Of a DNA stretch of 64,000 bases, positions 1-11,460 are shown in pieces (positions within the stretch are counted from its first letter, which is position 1; each line of letters starts with the position of its first letter). The DNA is taken from NCBI RefSeq assembly GCF_016086655.4, contig NC_052143.2, positions 29,031,886-29,095,885 of the forward strand. Reading direction: 5' to 3'. A program made the position numbers and the translations under genes. The notes under the pieces are model-generated. The model saw only the letters and a program-made list of their open reading frames with translations. It had not been told where the DNA came from and did not search any database. The stretch is from Lepeophtheirus salmonis. Taxonomy: Eukaryota > Arthropoda > Copepoda > Siphonostomatoida > Caligidae.

Positions 1-156
1 TGTTGCATTTTCAATAGTGTCAAAGGGGGGAGGGGGAGTAGGTTTGACTACATTAACATCAAACGGCCAGAAACAACAAAAAATGTTGTATACAAGAAGT
101 TTTTATAATAGAAATTTACCTAATTTATATTTATAGATTTATATCGTTTTGGGTTA

Positions 157-252
157 GAATTTTTAAAGATACAAACAAAATATTAATGAATTTTTAAATA
201 TACAAACAAAATATTAATGAATTTTTAAATATACAAACAAAATATTGATGAA
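157..252. repeat. 31-bp tandem repeat, about three copies
   Basis: The unit attaatgaatttttaaa followed by tacaaacaaaat starts at 182 and 213 and, with one change, at 244. A partial degenerate copy lies before 182. The period is 31 bp. It is a simple AT-rich minisatellite with no visible coding role. Confidence 0.85.
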
Positions 253-1549
253 ATTTTTTAATTTTTCATTACCTGTCGTTATGAAAAGGGTCTTTGTGCT
301 AGTACACAAATAAATGAATAAATTTGCCTTGATATACAACATAAGTAAGCATTATATACAAATAATTTCCTTCTTTTAGACCTTTATTATAAACAGCTCA
401 TCTGCAATATGAATGGACAACAAAAACAAAACAAAACACAACAGACCACACATTGATCACACTGAAAATACAGCTGATAAAAGATCATCAGGTTAAAAGT
501 TAGTATAGAGTTGAGACAGCAACCAAAATGTAAGACATGCAGAACTTATACTTATAATTATATAGATACTAAAAAAACAGGACCTCTAAACGAAATATCG
601 TAAAATATGACTGCAATGTAACCCTTTAGAAAAACCATAAATGAAGAATATGTTGCCCCAGTTAGCACAAACCCCCAAGAAAGGTGATTATTTCATAACT
701 TTGCTACAATGCTTTAAAAAAATCTAATAAATAATAATTTATAAAAAAATCCGATAATTAATAATTTAAAAAAAAAATCAGAGATAAGTTTTATGTTATA
801 GTAAAATTATTATTAAAAATAAAAGTTGACAAGTATCTGTAATTAGAATTTTAAAAGTTTTGTACAATTTTTTAATTTAAAAAAAAAATTAACTTTTGAA
901 TCCAAATTTAAATATAAATTTTCCTAGAAATATTCATATATGTAAAAAAAGTAAATAGGATAACAATTCCTTGTACACCTTGTAGTACATAATAAGTTTA
1001 AAATAAAGAAAGAAAAAGAAAACTGCGTAAAAAATACCCAAATGGAATGAAGAAATATGATTTGCTACATAACAACTCCCTTATTTGTAATATAATCTCA
1101 TTGGCTGTCAGACAAATTTACCTAGTAATATACTTCTTCTAACATAATGATGACACATAATAGTACATATCTCCCACAGTATGAAGTGTATATTTCATTT
1201 CAAAGCACACCATAATACACACATAACAGTTCATATGTTTCACAGTCTTATATTTTATGTAAATAAAATTTGACAAATTATGTCTATCAGAATATTCACA
1301 TATATTAAAAAAAACTCCTTTCAAATATATTTGTTAATCCATTTGTTCGTATTTACTATTCCAAATAGTATATAGGATGACAACAGCATTTGAAGGTATG
1401 TGTTACGTTAACATAGAGGAAACTTGAACTAAATTTAAGAACAGGAGAAAATCCCAATTATTATTTTTTTACTTAATATATTAAGAGTCAACATACAACA
1501 CAATGATAAACTTGACGAACAAAACACATCCTTTAAGAATACTATTTTA

Positions 1550-1815
1550 AAAGTACTATTTTGATGCAAAAAGTTAATTAAAGTAACAAAACCTCGATTA
1601 AAAGTTCCTAAACAAATATTCAGTCCTAAGTAAGACTGCATCCATATTTATAAAGAATTACAAATAATCTGATTTTAATATTAGGGTCATATTGAAAAGT
1701 TATAGCAATAAAATGTAGACTCAAAGAAAGTAAGGAACATTTTTATAAATATAAAGTTGTAAAGTATTCAAGTTTAACATATCTTAAAACAAAGTAATTA
1801 ATATTATTCAGCTGT
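1550..1815 (+). repeat. Left arm of an imperfect palindrome
   Basis: This stretch of about 266 bp reappears as its reverse complement at 2911-3177. Shared blocks include tgcaaaaagtt, acaaaacctcgattaaaag, cctaagtaagactgca, gggtcatattgaaaagtta and gactcaaagaaagtaagga. Scattered mismatches and small indels show the copies are not fresh. About 1.1 kb of unrelated AT-rich DNA separates the arms. It could be the ends of a non-autonomous foldback transposon or a local inverted duplication. Confidence 0.85.
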
Positions 1816-2910
1816 ACAATATTTTACTCCAATGTGTTTTATGCTGAAAAAAATTGTCAAAAATATGTCAATTATAGGTACCAATGTTTTTATATGTAAA
1901 TTGTCATATTTTTTTAATGTAGGGCGCACAAAAGTGATTTTTAGGGGATTTTACTCCTTTTCAATTTGAATTCCACGATGACACAGATATAACTTTTTAA
2001 TATGATTATGAAAAGTAATACATTATTTCATAAAAATACAATTTATGAATTGAAAAATATTATTTTATACAGGTTCATAATTCACATAAAAAAGATGAAG
2101 AGTTATTATACCAAATAATTGACGTCCAATATATATGCCTACAATATTGCAGTGCGTTTGATGATAATAATAATCTTTTTTTATTTATTAAATGAATAGT
2201 TAATCTTGTTAATAGTAAATCAATTTACTACACTATCTATAACAAAATGTAAATTTTTATGAAAGGGGCGGGGGGTTTGAGGTTGTATTTTTTTCTATCA
2301 AAAAAAAAAAAATCCAGCAAACACCCTTCCCTATCCCCAAATTACTTTTTCACCCATTAATGCGTAATTTTTAATTTATTGTCGAAGTAATAAGAAAAAA
2401 TTTGCCATTGGTTGTCCTCATTAAAGCCTTTTTATACTTAAAGCAAGAGACATATAAGATTTTCAGTTTATAAAGTAGATTTTTAAGGTCATATGAAGGG
2501 AAAAAGGTCACAAATAGATCAACTTCTTGGAAATTTGTATTTTAGTGTGTGTCGTAAGGTGTCCAATTTTTAGGGTAACTTGTGAATGCAATCCTCTGTT
2601 GCATTTTAATGAAAACATTATGTTTGTAAAGTTTTAGTCTTCAAATGGCATTTTTTGACTTCTTTAGCCATTGGAAAATGACTTTTTTTAACAACATTTT
2701 CTATTTGTAAAGGGATTCAAAAGTTTTAAGCTTAAAGTTATGTTACTTAACTTAATCTTTAATTAATTATTTTTATTTTTACAAATTCCAAAATCTAATT
2801 GAATGAAGGATCACGTTATTGAGAGAATAAGAATAATCAAACATTAATCAATACAAATGATAAAAGGTTATTTTCCAGACTTTAAAAAAGAAAATTTATA
2901 CATCATAAAA

Positions 2911-3177
2911 TAGCTGAATAATATTAATTACTGAACTTCAAGATACGTTAAACTTGAATACTTTACACCCTTAAATTTATAAAAATGTTCCTTACTTTCT
3001 TTGAGTCTACATTTTATTGCTATAACTTTTCAATATGACCCTGATATTAAAATTAGATTATTTGCAATTCTTTCTAAATATAAATGCAGTCTTACTTAGG
3101 ACTGAATATTTGCTTAGGAACTTTTAATCGAGGTTTTGTTACTTTAATAAACTTTTTTGCATCAAAGTAGTACTTTT
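2911..3177 (-). repeat. Right arm of an imperfect palindrome
   Basis: This is the reverse complement of 1550-1815. The match runs from the agctgaataatattaatta block at its left end to the tacttt at its right end, then stops on both sides. Confidence 0.85.
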
Positions 3178-3733
3178 GTTTTTCTTTTTCATTTTATGGA
3201 CTCTTTTTTTTTCTTTTCAAAAATATAATATTATAATTATTATTATACTTTTAAACTACTGACAACTAATTATAAAAATAATGGTCACTATATGAGGGTT
3301 CACTGAATACATATTTTTTGCATGCAACTAAATTTGGTTAAAAATGGATCACCTGGTCGGGTTTTTATGATTAAAAAAACATAGACGAATAAACAGAAAG
3401 AAACTAAAATATGAACGGCAGCAAAAAAATTGTCCCCAAATTATTAGATGAGTGAAAAAGTGCAACCATATCTCAGCCTGAAAATATTTTATGATTGTAG
3501 ATAATCAATTATTCATGTTCTGAAATATTAGTCTTAAAAAATAGTAAAATATTAGTCATTGCTTTTGAAAATATTGTCATATCATTTGGTTTTTTTTCAA
3601 AATAAAGTTTGATATATTTAATAAAAATATACCCACAATGCCGCTAGAATTTACTACGTGCTTTCTGTCAACACACAATTCTTTTTTTTTTTTTAATTAA
3701 AATACACAAAAAAAACACACACTTATTAAAGAG

Positions 3734-3741
3734 TATAAATA
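3734..3741 (+). promoter_or_regulatory. TATA box of the lipocalin-like gene
   Basis: TATAAATA lies 90 bp upstream of the predicted start codon at 3824. A start of transcription 25-35 bp downstream would give a 5' UTR of about 55 nt. It is a good match to the consensus, but the region is AT-rich, so the call rests mainly on position. Confidence 0.5.
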
Positions 3742-3823
3742 CATCTGTTAGCAGTGTATAATAGTATGTATATCACTTCACATAGGTTAATCAGTAACTG
3801 TTTGATCAAGAACTTAGTCCACA

Positions 3824-4627
3824 ATGCTAAAATATTTTATCATATTTTTATTATGGACAGTATCCTTTATTGGAGCAGAAGAAGAATACCCTGATGAGTA
3901 AGTAACTAATTTATTCATTTTCACAATCAAATAATACTTATATTTAAATGTTTATTGTGCAACAGTTTAAAACTGTAATATTTTTTGTAAATGTATCCCC
4001 TACTATTATCCATAAATTCTAGATATTTTGAAATTGACTTTCTTGGAAAATGGAGAGAACTTAGTGATCAAAGAAATCAAAGTGCTTGGATGGCATTCCT
4101 TCAAAGCATTAGTAAGAACATAAACATTAATTACATTTGTAAGATTTTTATTTTTCCAAAATCAAAACATTTTACAAATAGATTCTGAAAAATCTGAATT
4201 AAAACAATATGAACAGGCCATGGAAATGAAAGAAACTATTGAACATGTCTTTGCTTCACAAAGCTACAAAATCTGTGGCATGGGTTTGTATTGAATTTTT
4301 AAGTTTTATTGTTATTCATTCATAGTTATCTTTAAAAATTATTTACCAGATAATGCAGAAAATATATATTCCTATGGCAATAAGGACATAGTAAACACAA
4401 AAGTATTTTGGAAAAAGGATTCGGAATCATTCACATATTTCGATGATCAAAAATTTACAACATCAGTTGACTCTAAGAGTGTCTATGGAGGCTTCACTGT
4501 CACTCGAGAAATAATTCCAGAATATAACTGTACACGAATGCAAGTTACCTATCAGAACATTCATGACAACTTCAAAAGTGTTCCTGTATTTAGTAATTTA
4601 AACAATACATGCCATTGGATTAGGTAG
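3824..4627 (+). CDS. Secreted lipocalin/calycin-like protein, four exons
   Basis: Predicted exons are 3824-3897, 4023-4111, 4182-4283 and 4350-4627. All have GT-AG borders, and the phases join exactly to give about 180 residues. Residues 1-19 (MLKYFIIFLLWTVSFIGAE) form a clear signal peptide. Shortly after comes FLGKWREL, with the G-x-W motif that opens the first strand of lipocalins and fatty-acid-binding proteins. The rest alternates charged and aromatic residues, as a small beta-barrel would, and has three cysteines (KIC, YNC and NTC contexts). The length fits a lipocalin and the signal peptide argues against a cytosolic FABP. The ligand is unknown; small hydrophobic molecules or amines are usual for the fold. 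Introns are 70-126 bp. The neighbouring DNA is repetitive, so this gene stands alone. The exon structure is well supported; the family is inferred from one motif and size. Confidence 0.72.
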
Positions 4628-4688
4628 TAGAACCGAAAAATGTATAAATTTTTGTATAATTTATTTGGAGTAACTTTAATTTAGTCTA

Positions 4689-4694
4689 AATAAA
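4689..4694 (+). terminator. Polyadenylation signal AATAAA
   Basis: AATAAA lies 62 bp after the stop codon of the lipocalin-like gene, a usual distance for a short 3' UTR. It is followed by T/A-rich DNA. Confidence 0.6.
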
Positions 4695-5619
4695 GGACAA
4701 ATATATATATATACATAAAAGAAAATAAATTATGAGTCTAATTTTATTGAAAGAAAGGAAAAGACACTAAAAGGGTATGTTAAACCATTTTTGTTGGTAA
4801 ATTGACATTATTTATTAAAGATATATAGAACAAGAGAAGGATGATTATGTACTTGCTTATTTGTTTACTAGAATCAGGATTCATTCGCTATATTGTGGTT
4901 TTGAATATTTAATATCATATTTTTCTTGTTCCATTCATGGTGAGCTTTTTATATTTAATTTTTAAAGATGAAATTAAGAAAATATTAAAGGGTTTATTTT
5001 GTGAAGTGTTTCCCACAATAAATGTGAATACTTCATAAAAAGATATGTTTATATTATTTTTAATTATATAATTTATTCATTTTCTATTAATAATATTTCA
5101 ATAATAATACATGTATTTTTTTTTATAAATTATTCAATAATGTTATGACTTTAGCTCATCAACATGCGAGGTAAGCTTCCCTTCAAACACATTCTGATTC
5201 CTTTTAATCCCACCCATTAAAAATGTAGGCTAAAGAAGCCACTTTATCACCTAGATTCTTCGTGGACAACAATAAGTGAAGAAAACTCACTAACAAACCA
5301 AGCATCAACCTACATTTCGACTGGGTGGGATAAAGAGGAATCAGAATGTGTTTAGATGGGCTAAAATCATCTTTGATACTTGTAGACCTTATTAAGCTGA
5401 AAAAAACTTCTGTAAACGAGCTTGTGGTTTCCTCAGCTCGAACCAGATCGCCATCATTAAACAAAAAGAACAAATTTGATTCAAACTTAATAGATTCACG
5501 GATCTGTATAATCCAAGAGACTTGTTCTCTATTTTTATAAGAGTTAAAAAAGTTATTGCTATTCAGAAAGTTTTTCCACTTCAATAAAACTTTTGGAAAA
5601 AATCGAAAATATAGATAAT

Positions 5620-5995
5620 GATGGAACCATAGGGTAGATAAGTGCCATTTATCAGTGTCAAGGTTTTCAAAAAGTCACCCAGGGGGACAAGGAATATTTG
5701 AAGGATGCAAATTCCAATATAGTTCTTATCAGGTCGAATGACAATAATATTGTTACCATTGCATCAACTGAATATGGTTTATTACCACTGAGGAAGAACG
5801 AGCGATATGTAGCATCCGAAAAGAAAAGAATGAAAATTCCCATTCCTGATGGAGTTCATCAATACCACTTGAAAATGGGTAGAGTGGATAGAATGGATAA
5901 AAACATTTAAATATATACACCATGCATTCATGGCAAAAAATGGTATTTTCCAATAATTAGCTTTTTAATTTCTGTAAGCAAGAGAAGGACGTTAT
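5620..5995 (+). pseudogene. piggyBac transposase remnant, central to late DDE region
   Basis: The plus-strand frame reads through the late catalytic part of a piggyBac transposase (DDE_Tnp_1_7 type). Recognisable blocks are SNIVLIRSNDNNIVTIAS, LPLRKNERYVASEKKRMKIP, YHLKMGRVDRMDKNI and, past an in-frame TAA at 5908, GKKWYFPIISF. The MGRVDRMD segment corresponds to the family's conserved MGGVDxMD. Upstream, a second stop interrupts a GTIG...ISAIYQC stretch. The N-terminal half and the Cys-rich C-terminus are absent here, so it cannot encode an active enzyme. Confidence 0.85.
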
Positions 5996-6059
5996 AAAGT
6001 AAACTGATTGTCATTTACACGTCCCGTTGCAAATTAAATACTGACAAATGATGGCACAT

Positions 6060-8560
6060 AAGGTATCAAAATCAAACACCGCTGCAATCCTGAGTATCAA
6101 AGATCCCTTCTGATGTCTTATAATACACCTTCAGAGTGCAAGTGAACTCCTGGTCCAAAGGTGTATTATTACCCAGCGCCACAGCATCCTTGAGCATCAA
6201 GGACTCCTTTCAATATCCTTGAATACCCATGGATTGCGCAAGTGAACTGCTGTTTGAAAAGGTATTCATTAGCCACCGCCATTGCTTCATTAAGCAATAA
6301 CCTTTCCTAATACTCTATAATAGAATTCGGCCCACAAGTTGTGGAAGTGAACTTGTGTATGGAAATATCCATCCCTCACAATCTCAGGAATCATTTAACA
6401 GAGCAAATGGAGACATTCAAAACAGTCTTTTGATGTGCCAACAAGACAAGTATGTTGGCTGTTGGAAGTGGGGTTTGTGCCTTCGAATATTGAAAGGGAT
6501 GGGAAGAAGCTTGAATCTTATTTGGCTAAAAAGAAATAGAGTTAGTAAAGATTTCTGGGCAATGAAAAAAAAAAAACCGAATTGAAACAGATGATTGGAT
6601 ACCTTTTTGAAAATAGAATAGCTAGAGGGCCAAACGATCTTAAAATGTGTCAGAACAATGAGCATTATTCTAGCATATTAAAAGGGTTCTTGATACTTAG
6701 AAATGGGGCGGTGGTGTACTTTAAACTGCCTTAAAGCCAAGTACTTCACTTATATAGCCTGAGGGTGGGATGTATTTTGGGATATTATGAGGTTTCATTG
6801 GTGCTAAGAGAAGGGGTGGAGAAAAAATTTATTTTTTTTACTTTCATTTTCCTTGTAATATACTAAAACCAAGGCTTGTGAGCTGCTTGTTCCTTAGACT
6901 TGTTAAATTAGTCTACCGCTCCTTCGCTGAGCATCAAAGAACCCGTTTAATATCCAAAATAAAGCTTCATTCTCAGTTTGTAAACCTAAATTATAAAAAC
7001 AGCTATTCAGTGGGTTGTGTATATGATCTGATGATCCTTGAGGTAGGTTAAGCTTTTGTACTGCCCAAGGCAAGTTAAATTTCTTGGCCGACTTGAGCAA
7101 CAAGAAACACTTGTAATATCCCAAAATACTCACCATCTTTTAAATTTACAAGCAAAGCACTGGGCCTCAAAGAAATCAATATATAAATTTGTTAAATTTG
7201 TCATGCAAGTTCTTAAGTTTTAGTAAGAATTTATTCGGATTTCAATGCAATGCAGCCTTAAAATAGCATTTATTTATATATTATTATTTTTTTTTTTTAC
7301 AGTAGAGTTTAAACTGCGTTTTGGCTCAGTAATTCACCTGTACAGCCTGACATTTGGTAGTATTTTGGTATATTAGGAGATTCCTTTTATGCTCAGGGTC
7401 GGCGTTTGACCCAAAAACAGAGCAACTTCTTTCGCATTGCATGGGATCAATTTTAACTTCTTAATGTGGGTGTGTATGTTCTTCAATCAAACTCAAACGA
7501 AAAGCTAGATTGTGGCTCCAGTATTGGTTGTGGTAACATTTTTTATGTCTTTAGAGATATGGCGTACTTTAAATAGCCTTTTTATAACTTTACATGTAAC
7601 CTCAAGGCTGGGGTGTATTTTGGATATTTTAAGGGTTCTATGATGCTCAAAGAAGCGGAGGTGAAATATTTTAACCTGCCTTAGGGACTAGCAACCCGAA
7701 ACTTGCAGTCTGGGTGTATTTTAGCATATTAGAAGGATTCTTTGTTGCCTACAAACACAGACTCAGTAGAGTATAAACTGTATTTTGCTCCAGCACTTCA
7801 GCTGTCCAACCTGAGAGCTGAAGCGTATTTTGGGATGTTAGGAGGGTTTTTGATACTGAGGGAAATTATGGCCAATATATTTAAATTCTGCGGCTGGGGT
7901 TTACTATAGAGCAATATAGGATTCCTATGGTTTTATAAATGCAACAGTGGTAGAGTTTAAAATGTATATTGTATTAGTTCTTCACCATTGCAAAATGAGA
8001 TCCGGGGTATATTTTGGGATATTATGAGTTTTCCTTGATGCTCAGGGAAGAGGTGGCATAGAAATTTCACTTGACTCGGACCCAGTAGTTCATTTGCACC
8101 ACCCATGGGCTTGGGCGTGTTATAGCATATCAGAGGAGTTCCTTGTTTCCTACAAATAAGGCAACAGTAGAGTTTAAACTGTATTTTACCCCAGAACTTC
8201 ACCTGTACAATTTGAGAGCTGGGGTGTATCTTGGCATATAACAAAGGGTTTTTGATGCTCAGGAAAGCTTTGGAAAATGAAATTTTACTTCAGTAGAGAT
8301 AAACAGTAAGCTTGAACAACCTATTGGTCGGCGTGTATTATCGTATATTAGAAGGGTTCTTTGGATCCTAGAAATGCGGCAGTGGTAGATTTAAACTGTT
8401 TTTTGGCCCAGTACTTTACCTGTACAATATGAGAGCTGGGGTGTATTTTGAGATATTATAAGGGTTTTTTTAACACTCAAGGAAGCGGCGATGGACAAAT
8501 TTAATTAGACTCGGAACACCAGTACAACCACTCTTTAAATCACTTGATACAATGCATTTT
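6060..8560. repeat. Degenerate tandem repeat array, both orientations
   Basis: Blocks of about 100-120 bp recur with the consensus gctggggtgtattttggg, atattagaagggttc, ttgatgctcaggga and cagtacttcacctgtaca. Forward-oriented units occupy roughly 6660-6830 and 7300-8500. Reverse-complement units lie at about 6080-6360 and 6900-7140. Many small open frames arise here but differ between units, so I treat none as coding. The same family forms a cleaner array at 23560-24420. Expansion within, or hitch-hiking on, a transposable element is likely (inference). Confidence 0.8.
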
Positions 8561-8904
8561 TATATGTCATTGTGGAAATATTCGAAAATACTCTGTATGG
8601 ATGTATGGAGTGCATATCTCCAAACGAGGATTTATAGATGGTTAACTAAGGGAAGAACTTAGAGTCAGCTTCTGATAATTTAGCAAAATATACAAGAATG
8701 ACCATTGTTTTAGGAAAGACGCTTGGCTCTGTCTCGCATATGCACATTATGAAAAACCTGAGAGGCAATTTTTTTTGGAGAATTTATGATAAAAGCAGTT
8801 GGTAAAATGCAATTTAACTCTTTTTAAAGCGGGGGTAGGTACCTCTTTCTTACATATAAAGAAAAAATAAGTATATTAAACACAAGACTTATTGTTTGTG
8901 AATC

Positions 8905-9130
8905 CATCTAGGAACCCTTCTATTATCTCAAAATAGACCCCAGCCCTCAGATTTTAACCTTGAATTCCTGGGGCCGAAGGCAATTGGTACAAAGACGCGC
9001 AAAATGATATTGTTTTGCAATGAAATTACTCAAATTCCTATTACTTAAAATCATGTTGCTTCACGATGACATTATATACAACAATTTTTGTCTCACAATG
9101 ATAATATACACAACGATATCACCTCAATAT
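8905..9130 (-). repeat. Repeat unit joined to a ttgtg-rich block, inverted copy
   Basis: Read on the minus strand, 9130-9000 is a run of degenerate ttgtg/tcattgtg motifs that leads into one unit of the same tandem family (about 8990-8905). The same ttgtg block is at 22860-23010 on the plus strand and is again followed by a unit of the family. The two components therefore travel together. Confidence 0.65.
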
Positions 9131-11460
9131 GGCTTTAAAAGCCAAACCTATCTTAGTTGATGGTTTTTTAATCTTCTAATTCGTGTTTTATTCCTGCTTT
9201 ATTGAAATAAATATTGAGTTTAGCTGGCAGGCAAAAATGCAATTGCATTGGTTGATCAAAAAATATAAAACAATATTTAAAGAACATTGTTTTACGTCAC
9301 TATGAACAAAAGTGCAGTCGATTGGTTGATTTTTAAGAATGAAGAGATGAAGAAAAAAAAGATTTAAAAATGAATTAAAGTTACATTATCTAACTCTAGG
9401 ACTCAGATGAAAACTATAAGTTAATCGAGATGGATTTCCTTTCTCATTGCATGTATATGTTTGACATACATGTTCTCAACATGTATACAAATGATTATTT
9501 CTTCAAAATATTGACTAACCATATATAGCCGATAGACAGAATGTTATCATGGGCGATTTTAATATCACGATAGACTCTACATTGGAGACTAGTTACCGTG
9601 AGGCTTTATTTGATTAAAATATGTTGCAAATCTAGTTAAATTCACACATGACTATCATGTAAAAAATTTGTTCCTATAATTAAATCAAATAACCCAAAAA
9701 ATAACTTTTTCTAGTCAAACAAAGCCTCCAAATTGAATAATATGACAACTAGACAATAATTAGGTTGATCCATCTATTGCTTTAATTCTTAGAATCCAGA
9801 GTCCTACCCAAATATACTTTGAAATACTTTCCACTATATACTTATTTTCCAAACTATAGTGGTATTTTAACAGTTCATAATTTAAATTCGGAAGAATTGT
9901 TCAACGATGGTAGAATAAGATTTCCACTTGTTATTTCTTCAAAATATTTTTGGATGCCATGGTTGTGGCACCCCATTAGTTAAGTATATTCTACAATAAA
10001 AGAAAATACATAGTATTGGCTCCTTCTCTTTACCCTTCGTCTCACATTCGTAAATAATTTCTTTAATCAACTTCTCCTGTGCCCTTCTAATCTATTTGTT
10101 TTTACGTTAACGTAAAACGTTTTACTAAATTAATTCATTATTCTATTATTATTTGTCTGAACTAATATAAAGTGATTCAATATTATGCTGACTTATATTT
10201 TGGCTATGGATTTTTAAAAAAATGGAGAGTTACCAATGAAAATCATACATATCTACACGGAATATTGCATCAATAAATCGTAAACTTACTAAACTTAATG
10301 CAATGTGATGATTAAAACTTCTTCATATTTGGACTCTTTGCATCAAAGATAATAAATATACATACCTTAATATGAATATCCATAAATTATATAAATATAG
10401 CCAGTACTGGAAAATATGGAAAATACGTATTTTCACGAATTTTCAACATGAAATTGATGACACATGTAATATCACTTCTACATGCTGAGTGATATATTTT
10501 TAACAAATAAAAATTTATATTCACATAATCAATTATTGAAACCAATAAAAATTTATTATTTTAAATTTGATGAAGAACAAATATCATGGTATTGTTGAAC
10601 ATAATATTAAAATGTTCTAACATACAGATTCTTTTATTTCAAGTTAATAGGAAATGAGTGGGACTAAAGGAAGAGAAACACGCAGCAAAACGAGCATACT
10701 TTCTTTTTCTTCTCGTTTCCGATTGGATTAAAATTATCAACTGATGTATTCTTAATTGAAAGGTATTGTCGGTGTCTTATCAGTCGGTGTCTTATCAGTC
10801 GGTGCAATAGATATATGATAAATATATCAAGAGACGTAAATAAAACTATCTTCCAGTGCTTAAAAAAGGGTTATCAAAATTTCATTTAAGAATCCTGCAT
10901 TTTAAAATCGTTTGTTTTCTTATTGGCCGAAAGATAATGTTTCATTTCAACGTGTTATGATGACGTCATTCTTCATCAAGAATTTCTTGATTTTAATTTC
11001 AAATTTCTTGATTTATCTTCCTCATCGTCATGACGTCATTGGGCGTTCAGTTTACTGATAATATTTATTATACAAAGGTAATCGAATTGCCACGTCTAAT
11101 CTACTTACCGTCCTCTTAAGTTGAGCTGGTAAAGAGTAAAAGTTCCCAATCCTCTAACTTTCAGCTAGACTGATTAATCCTTCATGATTTATCATTTTCC
11201 ACCTCTTCAGAGACACTTGTTAACACCATTATAATTGTTTCAATCCTTTCAACTTCCAATAATTGATTATGAACACCATTGTGACATTTTTCATGATATC
11301 ATACCTTATAGCCAATTCATTACCTACTCCATTACCTACTCTCTAGATTTTTCTTTAAATTCTTGTTCTTATTGTATTAAGGTATTTAGTAGTTCTGACC
11401 TTGAATATTCATCATCAGATAATTTAGTAAACATTCCTTTAGCATCGCTCCCAATAATTT
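9131..11460. other. No gene recognised; AT-rich
   Basis: No supported gene. There is a short direct duplication (tcagtcggtgtcttatcagtc) near 10775-10803 and a pair of TGACGTCA sites, listed separately. Confidence 0.5.
10971..11038. promoter_or_regulatory. Two CRE-type palindromes 60 bp apart
   Basis: The 8-bp palindrome TGACGTCA occurs at 10971-10978 and 11031-11038. Each is preceded by a TCAT/GTCA-like context, and two copies of aatttcttgatttta lie between them. TGACGTCA is the binding site of CREB/ATF bZIP factors. No gene start is recognisable next to it, so this could be a relic LTR promoter or an enhancer. Function is speculative. Confidence 0.3.

Larger units (their letters stand above)
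1..3700. other. AT-rich intergenic DNA, no gene seen
   Basis: I see no convincing coding sequence here. Open frames are short and low-complexity. The stretch contains a 31-bp tandem repeat and an imperfect palindrome, both listed separately, and many A/T runs. Confidence 0.6.

Noticed and set aside
5204..5584. 126-codon open frame on the minus strand, next to the piggyBac fragment
   Set aside because: No recognised motif, odd composition and adjacent to a plus-strand piggyBac relic; most likely the antisense of decayed transposon sequence.
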